From Caldilineaceae bacterium (GTDB taxonomy: Bacteria; Chloroflexota; Anaerolineae; Caldilineales; Caldilineaceae): a stretch of 64,000 nucleotides of DNA. The stretch spans positions 34,199-98,198 of the forward strand of contig JALHQH010000002.1 of NCBI GenBank assembly GCA_022842065.1, read 5' to 3'. A program made the position numbers and the translations under genes. Shown one piece after another: positions 34,864 through 44,689 of the stretch (position 1 is its first letter; every line of letters begins with the position of its first letter). The notes under the pieces are model-generated. The model saw nothing but the letters and a program-made list of their open reading frames with translations, searched no databases and was not told the DNA's origin.

Positions 34864-36591
34864 ATGAAAAAACGAATTCTGTATAGTGTTTCCAACTATG
34901 AAGAACTCATACGCGACAATGGTTATTTTGTCGACAAAACACCATTCATCACCCGCTTAGAGTCAGTCAAAAATCCAGTTTTTCTCCGCCCGCGACGTTT
35001 TGGCAAGTCGCTGCTCTGTTCCATGTTACAATATTATTATGACCGCAACTACGCAGACCGGTTTGTAGAATTGTTTGGTCACACCTGGATTGGTCAAAAT
35101 CCAACCAGCGAACACAATCAATATCTCGTGTTGTCGCTAGACTTTTCCAGCATTGCGGTCGGCCCGACCGTAGAGGAGATCGAGCTAAGTTTTCGCCGCC
35201 AGTGCAACGCGATCCTCAGCTATATGCGCGCGGCCTATGCCCCGCTGCTGGAAGCGCTACCGGAAGTTGACCTCAAAGCGCCGGTGGCCGATAACCTGGA
35301 CAACCTGCTCTATTTTTTAGTCATGCACCGGCTGCCGCCGCTTTATGTGATTATTGATGAATATGACAATTTCGCCAACCAACTGATTACCGGCCATAAA
35401 GATCAGCTTTACCATGAACTCACCGCTGATGATAGCTTCTTAAAGACCTTCTTCAAAACCTTGAAGGAGGGACGCAAAACGGGTGCGATCGCCAATGTCT
35501 TTATCACCGGCGTGCTGCCGATGACGCTGGATGAGTTGGCCTCAGCCTTCAACATTGCGACTTATTTAACCCTACGGCCAGATTTTGAGGAGATGCTTGG
35601 TTTTACGCAAGCTGAGGTTGATCAGCTGCTTGATGCCATTTACGATGACTATGCCTTGGCGCCGACCACACGCAATGAAGTCAACACGATCATCAAAAAT
35701 CATTACAATGGCTATCATTTTGTCGATCCGCAAGGCGCGGCGCTCTACAACGCCACGATCCTCATGTACTTTCTCGATTATTTTACCATCCACAAAGAGA
35801 TCCCAAAGCGCTTGATTGATGGCAATCTAAAGACCGACATTTCCTGGGTGCGGCGGTTGACGGCCTCGAATGTGGCACTGACCGAGGAATTTGTCAATCA
35901 ACTGACCCTGCACAATGTCATTCGGTTTGATGAGAGCTTTCTCGCCGAGAAATTCAATATGTATCAATTTCTTGAAAAAGGCTACTTTCCCGTCTCTTTC
36001 TTCTATCTCGGCCTGTTGACCCGCCAAGATGACTTTTATCTGCGCCTGCCGAACTTAAACATGCGGCAGATTTTTATTGAGTATTTCAATGAAATTCATC
36101 ACATTGATGTCTCCACGCGCTACACCGAAGTGATGCAAGCGTTTGTCAATGAGCCCAATTTAGAGCTGCTCTTTACCGGCTATTGGCATGAATATGTCTC
36201 GCAGTTGCCCGAAGTAGTCTTTGCGCAGATGAATGAGAACTTTTACCGGACCACCTTCTTTGAGCTGTGCAGCCGCTATCTCTCCCGCTGGTTCACCTGG
36301 AATGTGGAGCGTTCTTATCCGACGGGCAAAAGCGATCTTGAATTTGTGGGCAAATATCATGAGCGCTTTGCCGGCTTGCGCTGGGTGATCGAATTTAAGT
36401 ACTACTCTAATAGCGCCTTTCAGCGGCTAAACACTACGATTGAAGCCTTTACCTTGCAGCTGGCCGACCAAGGACAAATTGCCGGCTATGTGGAAGGATT
36501 ACGGCAGGAGTATCCGGAAGCAGAAATAAGTCAGTTTGTCATCTATTGCTTTGGCAACCAGGGTTTTAAAGTCTTTCGTACGTCAGGTTAA
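34864..36591 (+). CDS. AAA-ATPase-like / PD-(D/E)XK nuclease protein
   Basis: A 575-residue protein of the AAA-ATPase-like (DUF1703-associated) family. The N-terminus YSVSNYEELIRDNGYFVDKT and P-loop-like LRPRRFGKSLLCSML (residues 43-57) are hallmarks, and YVIIDEYDNF is a Walker B-type strand. The C-terminal 120 residues carry a PD-(D/E)XK core: SDLEFVG then WVIEFKYYSN. Families of this kind expand in Chloroflexota, Bacteroidota and anaerobic Firmicutes; function is unknown, with a defence or mobile-element role sometimes suggested. Ribosome binding site AGAGGTG before ATG 34864. Confidence 0.9.
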   Translation: MKKRILYSVSNYEELIRDNGYFVDKTPFITRLESVKNPVFLRPRRFGKSLLCSMLQYYYDRNYADRFVELFGHTWIGQNPTSEHNQYLVLSLDFSSIAVGPTVEEIELSFRRQCNAILSYMRAAYAPLLEALPEVDLKAPVADNLDNLLYFLVMHRLPPLYVIIDEYDNFANQLITGHKDQLYHELTADDSFLKTFFKTLKEGRKTGAIANVFITGVLPMTLDELASAFNIATYLTLRPDFEEMLGFTQAEVDQLLDAIYDDYALAPTTRNEVNTIIKNHYNGYHFVDPQGAALYNATILMYFLDYFTIHKEIPKRLIDGNLKTDISWVRRLTASNVALTEEFVNQLTLHNVIRFDESFLAEKFNMYQFLEKGYFPVSFFYLGLLTRQDDFYLRLPNLNMRQIFIEYFNEIHHIDVSTRYTEVMQAFVNEPNLELLFTGYWHEYVSQLPEVVFAQMNENFYRTTFFELCSRYLSRWFTWNVERSYPTGKSDLEFVGKYHERFAGLRWVIEFKYYSNSAFQRLNTTIEAFTLQLADQGQIAGYVEGLRQEYPEAEISQFVIYCFGNQGFKVFRTSG

Positions 36592-36593
36592 TT

Positions 36594-36677
36594 TTGCGCA
36601 CTCTTGCGCATTTTATCACAATCGTGCGCAATTCAGCGTTTTCAGCATTTGACACACCCCCCTATTCCATCTATAAT
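36594..36677 (+). promoter_or_regulatory. Consensus promoter with TTGCGCA operator sites
   Basis: TTGACA (36649-36654) and TATAAT (36672-36677) are separated by exactly 17 bp. Upstream lie two direct TTGCGCA copies 10 bp apart (36594-36600, 36604-36610) and an inverted TGCGCAA (36625-36631). The arrangement fits one regulator binding several turns of the helix, probably the DeoR protein itself. Confidence 0.75.
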
Positions 36678-36770
36678 ACGCCAAGCAAATCCCATTATTC
36701 AACAATTTATTTTATCCCTGAGAAACTGCTCCCCAACAGCTTTCCTCACCCTCTTGCGTATCAGGCGCAT

Positions 36771-37535
36771 ATGTATTCAGCAGAAAGAAGACAAGAGATT
36801 CTCTCGCTGATTGAGCAACGGTCCCGCGTTAGCGTCGACCATCTGGCCGGCTATTTTGGTGTTAGCCGGTCGTCGATTCGGCGCGATCTAAGTCAACTAC
36901 ACGATGATGGGCTACTTACGCGCACCTATGGCGGCGCGGTCGCCCTTAATGGCAACAGCAGCGAAACCCCCTTTAATGAACGCAAAGTCGCCAATTTTGC
37001 CGAGAAGGATCGGATTGGCGCGACGGCGGCCCACCATGTGATGAATGGGGAGACGATCTTTATCGATGGCGGCACAACGACAGAATGTATGTTGCCCTAT
37101 CTAGCCGACAAGCGGATTACCGTCGTCACCTATGGGTTGAATATTATCAACCGCCTAAGTAGTAACAGCCAGATTACATTGATTGCCATTGGCGGCGCGC
37201 TCCACAAAGAATCACTTACCTTCAACGGCGTGTTAGCGTTGGCTAACATCCAAACCTATAACATTCGGTTTGACAAGACCTTCATGGCAGCCAGTGGCGT
37301 TGCTGCCTTGGCTGGGGTTACGAATGCCAGCCTCGAAGAGATCTCGATCAAGCGCAAAGCGATTGAGGCTGGCCAGCAGAATATCCTACTGGCAGACGCC
37401 AGCAAAATTGGGGTAATCCGGGCCGGCTTTATTGCGCCGCTCTATGAAATCAAGCGGCTGATTACTGGTACACAAGCGGACAACAATGAACTTGGCAAGA
37501 TGCGCGAGTTGGGTCTAGCCATTGAACTCGTGTAA
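36771..37535 (+). CDS. DeoR-family transcriptional regulator
   Basis: A 254-residue DeoR-type repressor. Helix-turn-helix: MYSAERRQEILSLIEQRSRV, then VDHLAGYFGVSRSSIRRDLSQL (residues 1-45). The sugar-phosphate-sensing DeoRC domain follows, with GETIFIDGGTTTECMLPYL and VVTYGLNI, ending LGKMRELGLAIELV. The start at 36771 fits the family; the frame is open to 36594 but that stretch carries the promoter. It precedes the peptide-type importer by about 500 bp and could control it, or a sugar pathway elsewhere. Confidence 0.93.
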   Translation: MYSAERRQEILSLIEQRSRVSVDHLAGYFGVSRSSIRRDLSQLHDDGLLTRTYGGAVALNGNSSETPFNERKVANFAEKDRIGATAAHHVMNGETIFIDGGTTTECMLPYLADKRITVVTYGLNIINRLSSNSQITLIAIGGALHKESLTFNGVLALANIQTYNIRFDKTFMAASGVAALAGVTNASLEEISIKRKAIEAGQQNILLADASKIGVIRAGFIAPLYEIKRLITGTQADNNELGKMRELGLAIELV

Positions 37536-37566
37536 CTATGCGAAGCCGCCCGATAACGACCAAGGC

Positions 37567-37818
37567 ACCCCCTCCTAACCTCCCCCTGCTAAGGGGAGGA
37601 ACTGTCTCGGGGTCAACCCTTCCCCCCTTAGCAGGCGAGGGTTAGGGACACTGCCATTAAGGTAAGAGGTGCACCAGTTACCCCACCCCCTGGCTCCCTC
37701 TCCAAGTTGGAGAGGGGGAACCTGCTCTCCCCTCTCCGTCGCGGAGAGGTGCCCAAAGGCGGGTACCCACTGGGTGCAGGGGTGAGGTAGATCAGCCCCC
37801 CTTAACTTAATGGCAGTG
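37567..37818. repeat. Nested GC-rich palindromes
   Basis: First element at 37567-37648: cctaacctccccctgctaag and a near-complement cttagcaggcgagggttagg. A second, outer 13-bp inverted repeat cactgccattaag (37649-37661) / cttaatggcagtg (37806-37818) encloses a block with ccctctcc-aagttggagaggg hairpins (37695-37715). Its style matches the element inside the glycosyltransferase gene at 46208-46335. Confidence 0.8.
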
Positions 37819-37839
37819 AGGGTTAGGTCGGGGTTAGTC

Positions 37840-37868
37840 GTTACAGTAGCCGAAGCGCCCTCTATAAT
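37840..37868 (+). promoter_or_regulatory. Probable promoter of the peptide-type ABC operon
   Basis: GTTACA (37840-37845), 17-bp spacer, TATAAT (37863-37868). Predicted leader of about 175 nt before the binding-protein ATG at 38053. A tttgcgaca motif follows the -10 box and loosely resembles the TTGCGCA sites of the DeoR promoter. Confidence 0.5.
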
Positions 37869-38052
37869 TTGCGACAGTCGTCCAATTGTTGAGAATTTAA
37901 ACCTACGCAGCTTGCAGAATGCGGTCATAGTTGGCAACGACCGATTATACCCACATGGCGTAACGCAGTTTGACGGATTCTTCAACAATCGACGTGTCAT
38001 CATATTCCCGTTTTTTCAGCTTTCTGTCCGACATGAACGAGGAGAACCATTT

Positions 38053-40041
38053 ATGAAACGATTGCGATTTCTGAGTTTGCTGGTGATCATCGCGCTGCTC
38101 GTCGCCGCCTGTGGTGGCGGTGCCCCCGCAGCCGAAGCCCCAGCCGCCGACGCCCCAGCCGCGGAAGCGCCTGCGGCCGAAGCACCGGCAGCTGATGCCG
38201 CTGCCGCCGATGGGGCGTTGGAAGCACCGATGCTGGCCGCCAAGGTTGCCGCCGGTGAGTTGCCGCCGCTAGAAGAACGTCTCCCCAAGACCCCGCGTGT
38301 GGTTGGCCCAGAGACCCTTTTGGTCGCTGAGCACCAGCCCGACTGGGCCCCTGGCCAATACCAGGATGGCAGCGTCTTGCGCACCGCGCACAGCGTCGCC
38401 GATTGGGCCCCTGATGTCTTCGTCATGCTCAACGAGCCGGCCTTATCTGCGCCGGATCTGGGGGTACAGGGCATCGAAGGCAACGTGTTGGAAAGCTTCG
38501 AAGTCTCTGATGACAACACTATCTTTACCTTCCATATGCGCGAAGGGTTGAAGTGGAGCGACGGCGAACCAGTTACCACCGAAGATGTGCGCTTTACCTG
38601 GGAGAACATTTACGGCAACGAAAAGCTGACCCCAGCTGGTCTTAAGTCCCGCTTCCGTGTCGGCAACGACCCCAAGGGCGAGCCTGGTGTGTTGGAAATC
38701 ACCGATGATTACACCTTCTCGATCACCTTTGCCTCCCCTTACGGTGGGTTCCTCCGTAACCTCGTGATTGAAGGCTGGAACGGCTCGACTGAGCTGATCA
38801 ACCCCGCGCATTTCCTCAAGCAATGGCACACCGATTTCACCCCAATCGAGGATCTGAAGGCTGATCTCGAAGCCAACAACCTGACCGAAGAGTGGTGGAC
38901 CCTGTTTGGCCAGAAGTGGTGCCAAAACTGGGATGTGACCCGCGAACGCTGCCTTGGCTACCCAACGATCAACGCTTGGGTGCTGCAACCGTCCGATTCA
39001 CCGAGCACCAAGATCTTCGAACGCAACCCCTACTACTTCAAGGTTGACACCGAAGGCAAACAACTGCCCTACATCGACAAGATTATTTCGCAACAGGTCG
39101 AAGATGTCGAAGCCGTCAACCTGAAGGTCTTGACCGGCGAAGTCGACTTCCTGCGCGAGAGCACGGGCCTGGTCAAGGTGCCGCTCTACAAAGAGAACGA
39201 AGAGAAGGCCGGCTTTAACACCGTCCTGCTCGACATGCACGTCGATTCCAGCACGATTTTTGTGAATATGACCTATGACGATCCGGTCTGGCAGTCGGTT
39301 GTGCAGGATGTGCGCTTCCGCAAGGCGCTGAGCCATGCGATTAACCGCGATGAGATTATCGAAAGCATCTACTACGGCTTCGCCAGCTATCCCGACCAAA
39401 CCGTTGGGGCAGAGAATGCCACCTATGATGTGGCTGCGGCTAATGCGCTGCTCGACGAGATGGGTATGACCGAAAAGGATGCCGACGGCTTCCGCATGGC
39501 CCCCGATGGCAGCCCCTTCTCGATGTTGGTGGAACATGGTGCCCATGCTCCCGATCTTGAACCAATTGCCGAACTGCTTTCTGAGCAGATGAAAGACATC
39601 GGCATCAACTTCCAGATCAAGCGCATCGATTCCCAACTCTGGGGGCAACGGAACGACGCCAATGAGTTACAAGCAACTGTCTTCTGGGCCCACGATCAGA
39701 ATGGTGACAACGACCGCCTGATGGGCAATATGGGTCTGTTTGGACGAGCCTGGCTGATTTGGTTCAATACCGCTGGTGCCGAAGGCGTCGAGCCACCGGA
39801 TTGGGTACAAGAAGCCCTCGCAATGAACAAGGCGCGTTGGGAATCGGTTGCCGGCAGTGACGAATACAATGCCTTTGTGGAACAAGGTCACCAATGGCAA
39901 CAGACCAATCTGCCGCAGATTACCATCGTCGAAAATGTGAAATATCCAATGATCGCCAGCAAGCGCCTGCGCAATGTGCCCGTCGCCGGGTACGCCATCG
40001 CCGGCAACTTCGCTGGTGAGCAGTTGTGGTTTGGTGAATAA
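38053..40041 (+). CDS. Substrate-binding lipoprotein, peptide-type ABC importer 1
   Basis: A 662-residue family 5 (DppA/OppA type) binding protein. Signal MKRLRFLSLLVIIALLVAAC with lipobox LVAAC, then an Ala/Glu/Asp/Pro tract (PAAEAPAADAP...) as a flexible tether. After it comes LAAKVAAGELPPLEERLP, a segment shared with the second binding protein at 60034. Family features follow: FHMREGLKWSDGEPVTTEDV and FRKALSHAINRDEIIE. Ribosome binding site GGAG before ATG 38053. The ligand may be a peptide or an oligosaccharide; the family binds both. Confidence 0.93.
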   Translation: MKRLRFLSLLVIIALLVAACGGGAPAAEAPAADAPAAEAPAAEAPAADAAAADGALEAPMLAAKVAAGELPPLEERLPKTPRVVGPETLLVAEHQPDWAPGQYQDGSVLRTAHSVADWAPDVFVMLNEPALSAPDLGVQGIEGNVLESFEVSDDNTIFTFHMREGLKWSDGEPVTTEDVRFTWENIYGNEKLTPAGLKSRFRVGNDPKGEPGVLEITDDYTFSITFASPYGGFLRNLVIEGWNGSTELINPAHFLKQWHTDFTPIEDLKADLEANNLTEEWWTLFGQKWCQNWDVTRERCLGYPTINAWVLQPSDSPSTKIFERNPYYFKVDTEGKQLPYIDKIISQQVEDVEAVNLKVLTGEVDFLRESTGLVKVPLYKENEEKAGFNTVLLDMHVDSSTIFVNMTYDDPVWQSVVQDVRFRKALSHAINRDEIIESIYYGFASYPDQTVGAENATYDVAAANALLDEMGMTEKDADGFRMAPDGSPFSMLVEHGAHAPDLEPIAELLSEQMKDIGINFQIKRIDSQLWGQRNDANELQATVFWAHDQNGDNDRLMGNMGLFGRAWLIWFNTAGAEGVEPPDWVQEALAMNKARWESVAGSDEYNAFVEQGHQWQQTNLPQITIVENVKYPMIASKRLRNVPVAGYAIAGNFAGEQLWFGE

Positions 40042-40054
40042 CTGATCAGATGAA

Positions 40055-40235
40055 GGGATGACAAGGTGACAAGGTGACAAGGTGACAAGATGACAAGATG
40101 ACAAGGTGACAAGGTGATTGGATACCAAGTGATTTGTATGGAATTAGATCATTCAGTTATCCCGTCATCTGGTCATCCCCTCATCTTGTCATCCGGTCCT
40201 CTTGTCATCCGGTCCTCTTGTCATCCGGTCACGGA
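40055..40235. repeat. Tandem 8-bp array and inverted array (GATGACAA family)
   Basis: Left: gatgacaa/ggtgacaa units (40055-40112). Middle about 55 nt unique. Right: inverted units catcttgt/catccggtcctcttgt (40160-40235). Located between the binding-protein and permease genes; related to 1-178 and 27782-27830. Confidence 0.92.
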
Positions 40236-40248
40236 AGGTTTCCTTCAA

Positions 40249-41247
40249 ATGCTACTTTACATTGTCCGCCGGGTGATCATGTTGATCCCCATTTTGTTTT
40301 TGATCTCGATTGTCTCGTTTGTGGTGATCGAGTTGCCGCCTGGGGATTGGGTAAGCAACTACATCACCAACTTGCGCAATTCGGGGATTGATTTGCAGGA
40401 GGAAGAAGCGGCGCGTCTGAGCGCGATCTATGGCTTCGACCAACCCTCCTATGTGCGCTATGCCAAGTGGATGACCGGGATCCTCACCCGTGGCGATTTT
40501 GGCTGGTCCTTTCAGTGGGGCAAACCGGTCAACGATATTTTGCGCGAACGCTTGCCCTTTACGATCCTCATCTCTTTTAGCGCGCTGATTCTCTCTTGGA
40601 TCATTGCCATTCCCATCGGGATCTACTCGGCCACGCATCCCTATTCGTTGGTTGACTACATTGCGACGATCCTGGCCTTTGTTTGGGTGGCGACACCAGG
40701 CTTTTTGCTGGCCTTTGTGGCGGCCTGGTTGGTTTTCCGCTATCTCGATTTTTCGCCATTGGGGCTAAATTCAACCGACTTTCTCGATGCACCTTGGAAT
40801 ACGGCCAAATTGATCGACCGGATCAAACACTTGATTTTGCCGATTGTAATCATTGGTCTCTCCGGCACGGGCGCGACCATTCGCGTGATGCGTGCCAACT
40901 TGCTGGACGAATTGAAGAAACAATATGTCACCACAGCCCGCGCCAAAGGGGTGCCCGAGTTGACGATTCTCTTCAAATATCCGGTGCGGATCGCCTTTAA
41001 TCCACTCTTTAGCACCATTGGCTGGCTCTTGCCGGCGATTATCTCGGGCGAAGTGATTATTTCGGTGGTGCTGAGTATGCCGACGATGGGACCGACTTTG
41101 TTGCGCGCCACACTGGCCCAAGATATGTATCTGGTCGGCAGCATCATCTTAATCTTGAGTTCGCTCACTGTGTTAGGCACCCTCATTTCGGATATTTACC
41201 TGGCCTGGGCCGACCCACGGATTCGTTTTGAAGCAACGGGAAAATAA
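40249..41247 (+). CDS. DppB/OppB-type ABC permease, importer 1
   Basis: A 332-residue permease. N-terminal YIVRRVIMLIPILFLISIVSFVVIELPPGDW and cytoplasmic loop MRANLLDELKKQYVTTARAKGVPE are diagnostic of the OppB family. Six predicted helices. ATG 40249 is chosen: GGAAGG is upstream and the codons before it lie in the repeat. Followed by the second permease after 11 bp. Confidence 0.95.
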   Translation: MLLYIVRRVIMLIPILFLISIVSFVVIELPPGDWVSNYITNLRNSGIDLQEEEAARLSAIYGFDQPSYVRYAKWMTGILTRGDFGWSFQWGKPVNDILRERLPFTILISFSALILSWIIAIPIGIYSATHPYSLVDYIATILAFVWVATPGFLLAFVAAWLVFRYLDFSPLGLNSTDFLDAPWNTAKLIDRIKHLILPIVIIGLSGTGATIRVMRANLLDELKKQYVTTARAKGVPELTILFKYPVRIAFNPLFSTIGWLLPAIISGEVIISVVLSMPTMGPTLLRATLAQDMYLVGSIILILSSLTVLGTLISDIYLAWADPRIRFEATGK

Positions 41248-41258
41248 GGAAGCGTGCA

Positions 41259-42446
41259 ATGACCGTACAAGAGCAGACCAAACCGGCGGCACAGGGGCTG
41301 GTCAGCCAGCCGGCTGGGGAGCAAGAAGCGCTCGTCGAAGAGCAGCTTGATCTAAAATCAGAGCGTTATTATTATGCCAAACAGTGGCAACTGATCTGGT
41401 GGCGCTTTCGCCGGCATCGACTGGCGATGCTTTCGTCGGTTTTGCTGGGCTTCTTCTACTTGATCGCCATTATCCCCGGCTTCATGTCGCCCTATCTGCC
41501 GCAAACGCGCTTTGAAGATCGCCAACAGAGCCCGCCCAGCAAAGTAAAGATCTGGGATGAAAATGGCTCACTGCAGCGCCCCTTTGTCTATGCGCTGACT
41601 CGCGTGTTGGACCAAAAGACCTTCAAGTATATTTATACGGAAGATACAAGCCAGCGCTTCCCCATTCGCTTCTTTGTCGAAGGGGATACCTACAAATTCT
41701 GGGGCCAATGGGAGACCAATCGCCACTTGTTTGGCACCGGCTTGGGCGGCCCGCCCCTGGTGCTCTTTGGCACCGATGAATTAGGCCGCGATATTTTGAG
41801 CCGCACTTTCTATGGTTCGCGCATTTCGCTTTCGATCGGCTTTGTCGGCGTCTTCCTGAGCTTTTTTATCGGCGTCACGTTGGGTGGCATCTCCGGCTAC
41901 TTTGGTGGGATTGCCGACGAGATTATTCAGCGCATCATTGATTTCCTGCTGTCGATTCCGGCGCTGCCCTTCTGGATGGCCCTCGCTGCGTCGCTGCCGC
42001 GCGATTGGTCGGTCACCCAAACCTACTTTGCGATTACGGTAATTCTCTCGATCATTGGGTGGAGTGGGCTGGCGCGCGTCGTGCGTGGCAAGTTGTTAGC
42101 GCTGCGCGAAGAGGACTACACACTGGCAGCCCAAGCAGCCGGGGCCAGTCAACCACGCATTATTTTCCGCCATCTGCTGCCCGGCTTTACCAGCCATCTG
42201 ATCGTCTCGTTAACTTTGGCGATCCCCGGCTCGATCTTGGGCGAAACGACCTTGAGCTTCCTCGGCTTAGGTATGCAACCTCCTGCCGTCAGTTGGGGTG
42301 TCTTGCTAGGTGATGCGCAAGATATGGTTGTCGTCGCGCAACAGCCGTGGCGGCTGATCCCGGGGGCCTTTGTCGTGGTCGCTGTGCTGCTCTTCAACTT
42401 CATCGGTGACGGGCTGCGTGACGCGGCGGATCCGTACGCTAACTAA
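41259..42446 (+). CDS. DppC/OppC-type ABC permease, importer 1
   Basis: A 395-residue permease, longer than typical OppC (about 300). Residues 1-50 are a cytoplasmic tail, one helix follows (LSSVLLGFFYLIAIIPGFMSP), then an extracytoplasmic segment of about 90 residues (IWDENGSLQRPFVYAL...). The core reads LFGTDELGRDILSRTFYGSRISLSIG, with EEDYTLAAQAAGASQPRIIFRHLLPG as coupling loop. The extra segment is shared in style with the partial homologue at 63200. AAGGA before the ATG. Confidence 0.95.
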   Translation: MTVQEQTKPAAQGLVSQPAGEQEALVEEQLDLKSERYYYAKQWQLIWWRFRRHRLAMLSSVLLGFFYLIAIIPGFMSPYLPQTRFEDRQQSPPSKVKIWDENGSLQRPFVYALTRVLDQKTFKYIYTEDTSQRFPIRFFVEGDTYKFWGQWETNRHLFGTGLGGPPLVLFGTDELGRDILSRTFYGSRISLSIGFVGVFLSFFIGVTLGGISGYFGGIADEIIQRIIDFLLSIPALPFWMALAASLPRDWSVTQTYFAITVILSIIGWSGLARVVRGKLLALREEDYTLAAQAAGASQPRIIFRHLLPGFTSHLIVSLTLAIPGSILGETTLSFLGLGMQPPAVSWGVLLGDAQDMVVVAQQPWRLIPGAFVVVAVLLFNFIGDGLRDAADPYAN

Positions 42447-42479
42447 CTTACTCACTGATTACTTTCTGGATAATCAAGC

Positions 42480-43496
42480 ATGACAGATCAAAGAGATGTT
42501 TTAGTAGAAGTCGAAGATTTACGGGTCCACTTTCATCTGCAAGAGGGCATTGTCCGTGCCGTGGATGGGGTCAGCTTTAAGATCCGCCAGGGTCAAACCT
42601 TGGGCGTGATCGGCGAGAGCGGCTCGGGCAAGTCGGTCTCATCGCAGGCGCTGTTGGGTATTTTGCCCATGCCGCCGGCCAAGATCGAAAGTGGCAAGAT
42701 TGTGCTGCATCTCCAGGAGAATGGCGTGGGCAATCGCTCGGTCATCCTCTCGGATCTGCCAACTCGTGGACGTGACTATCGCGCGATCCGCGGCAAAGAG
42801 ATCGGCATTATCTTTCAGGAGCCGATGACCTCCTTTAGCCCAGTCCATTCGATCGGCAATCAGATCATGGAATCGGTCGTATTGCATATGGAGGGGCTGA
42901 GCAAAAAAGAGGCACGCGAACGCACCATCGAAATCCTGCGGCGGGTGGGCATTCCACGTGCCGAGCAACGGGTCGACAACTATCCGCACCAATTTAGCGG
43001 TGGCATGCGCCAACGGGCGATGATCGCGATGGCCCTGGCCTGTAACCCCAAATTGGTGATCGCCGACGAGCCGACCACCGCGCTTGATGTGACGATTGAA
43101 GCCCAAATTCTGGAATTGCTGCAAGATCTGCAAAAAGAGTTTGGGATGGCGATCATGTATATCAGCCATGATCTGGCCGTGGTGGGCAGTGTGGCCGATG
43201 AGATCATGGTGATGTACCTGGGGCTGGTGATGGAACATGCCAGCACCGACCAACTCTTTGAAAACCCACTGCATCCCTATACGCAAGCACTACTCCGGTC
43301 GATTCCCACGATTGATGGGCCGATGGAACGGTTGCACACGATTCAGGGCACGATGCCCAGTCCATTCACGGTGCATAAAGGCTGCCCCTTCTTTTCGCGC
43401 TGTGGCAAACGGATTGCTGGCGTCTGTGACACCGCCCGCCCGCCGCTGGTCGAAGTCGAGCCGGGGCACAAAGTGCGCTGTGTTTTGTATCAATAA
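42480..43496 (+). CDS. DppD/OppD-type ABC ATPase, importer 1
   Basis: A 338-residue ATPase. Walker A GESGSGKS, signature [16 protein letters not shown], Walker [13 protein letters not shown], switch His in YISHDLAVV, and the oligopeptide-family C-terminal cysteine cluster [16 protein letters not shown] (a likely iron-sulphur or metal site). All catalytic residues are intact, unlike the glycerol-type pair. Confidence 0.95.
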   Translation: MTDQRDVLVEVEDLRVHFHLQEGIVRAVDGVSFKIRQGQTLGVIGESGSGKSVSSQALLGILPMPPAKIESGKIVLHLQENGVGNRSVILSDLPTRGRDYRAIRGKEIGIIFQEPMTSFSPVHSIGNQIMESVVLHMEGLSKKEARERTIEILRRVGIPRAEQRVDNYPHQFSGGMRQRAMIAMALACNPKLVIADEPTTALDVTIEAQILELLQDLQKEFGMAIMYISHDLAVVGSVADEIMVMYLGLVMEHASTDQLFENPLHPYTQALLRSIPTIDGPMERLHTIQGTMPSPFTVHKGCPFFSRCGKRIAGVCDTARPPLVEVEPGHKVRCVLYQ

Positions 43497-43517
43497 TTAT
43501 TTTGTGGAGCCAGCATC

Positions 43518-44555
43518 GTGTCTGAACAAAATCGCGTATTGTTAGAAATTCAAGGGCTGAAAAAGTACTTTCCCATTCAACAGGGCCTGTTGCGGCGCGT
43601 GGTCGGCCATGTCAAGGCAGTAGATGATGTCTCTTTCAACGTGAGCAGGGGCGAAACCTTAGGCGTCGTCGGCGAAAGTGGCTGTGGCAAGACAACCTTG
43701 GGCCGCTGCCTGGTCAAATTGTATGAGCCGTCAGCCGGCAAGGTGCTGCTCCATACGCCCGAAAAGACCCTCTCACTCACGGCATTGCAGGGACAGGATA
43801 AACGCCTGTTCCGGACCAGCGCGCAAATCATTTTTCAGGATCCCTACGCCTCACTCAACCCACGCATGAATATTTTGGAGACAGTGGGCGAACCGCTGCT
43901 AGTCAATGGCATTGCGAAAGGGCGCGAGTTGGAAGAGCGGGTCAAGGAAGTGATTACGCAGGTAGGATTGCGTGTTGAACATCTGCGCCGCTACCCGCAC
44001 AGCTTTAGCGGTGGTCAACGCCAGCGTGTTGGGATCGCACGGGCCTTGGTGGTACACCCAAGTTTAGTCGTGGCCGACGAACCGGTTTCGGCGCTTGATG
44101 TGTCGATTCAGGCCCAGATATTGAACTTGCTCGAAGATCTACAAGAGAAGTATAATCTTACTTATATTTTTGTCTCGCATAACATGTCCGTGGTCCGCTA
44201 TATCAGCGACCGCATTGCCGTGATGTATGCCGGCAAGCTGGTCGAACTGGGGACAAAAGAGGAAGTGTTGGCCCATCCCCAACACCCCTATACCGAGTTG
44301 CTCTTGGCTGCCGTACCGCGTACAGTCAACCGTATGCAGGGGCAGCGCACGATTACGCCGGGCGAACCGCCAGATCTAGGCAACTTGCCCAAAGGCTGTG
44401 TCTTCCAGAAGCGCTGTAAGTATGTCAAAGCGCGCTGTGAGCAAGAGGAACCCCTGTTGCGCAAGTTGAGCGACAAACATTCAGCCGCCTGTCACTTTGC
44501 CGAAGAACTCGATCTGCAAGGGATCGTGCTGCGTGCGCCAGTTGCGGAGCGCTAG
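43518..44555 (+). CDS. DppF/OppF-type ABC ATPase, importer 1
   Basis: A 345-residue ATPase. Walker [10 protein letters not shown], signature [15 protein letters not shown], Walker [13 protein letters not shown], switch His in [10 protein letters not shown]-terminal cysteine cluster [19 protein letters not shown]. Starts at GTG 43518 with GGAG upstream. It completes the five-gene importer, which ends before the hairpin at 44581. Confidence 0.95.
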   Translation: MSEQNRVLLEIQGLKKYFPIQQGLLRRVVGHVKAVDDVSFNVSRGETLGVVGESGCGKTTLGRCLVKLYEPSAGKVLLHTPEKTLSLTALQGQDKRLFRTSAQIIFQDPYASLNPRMNILETVGEPLLVNGIAKGRELEERVKEVITQVGLRVEHLRRYPHSFSGGQRQRVGIARALVVHPSLVVADEPVSALDVSIQAQILNLLEDLQEKYNLTYIFVSHNMSVVRYISDRIAVMYAGKLVELGTKEEVLAHPQHPYTELLLAAVPRTVNRMQGQRTITPGEPPDLGNLPKGCVFQKRCKYVKARCEQEEPLLRKLSDKHSAACHFAEELDLQGIVLRAPVAER

Positions 44556-44580
44556 CGAGCGCGAGTTTAACAGCTTAATC

Positions 44581-44659
44581 GAACGCGGATTTGGCGGATA
44601 CGGCGGATAGAGGCGGATAAAATCCGTGTCAATCTGCCAAATCCGCCAAATCCGCGTTC
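44581..44659. repeat. 19-bp inverted repeat with GGCGGAT units
   Basis: gaacgcggatttggcggat (44581-44599) and its perfect complement (44641-44659). The space between holds more ggcggata copies. After OppF and before the membrane protein gene; a relative is at 46869-46926. Confidence 0.92.
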
Positions 44660-44689
44660 ACGAATTGTTGTAGGGAAAGGTAAGTCGTC

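Noticed and set aside
39667..40128. Frame with CHLVTLS repeats
   Set aside because: Reads through the GATGACAA array on the opposite strand of a real gene and its 3' flank.
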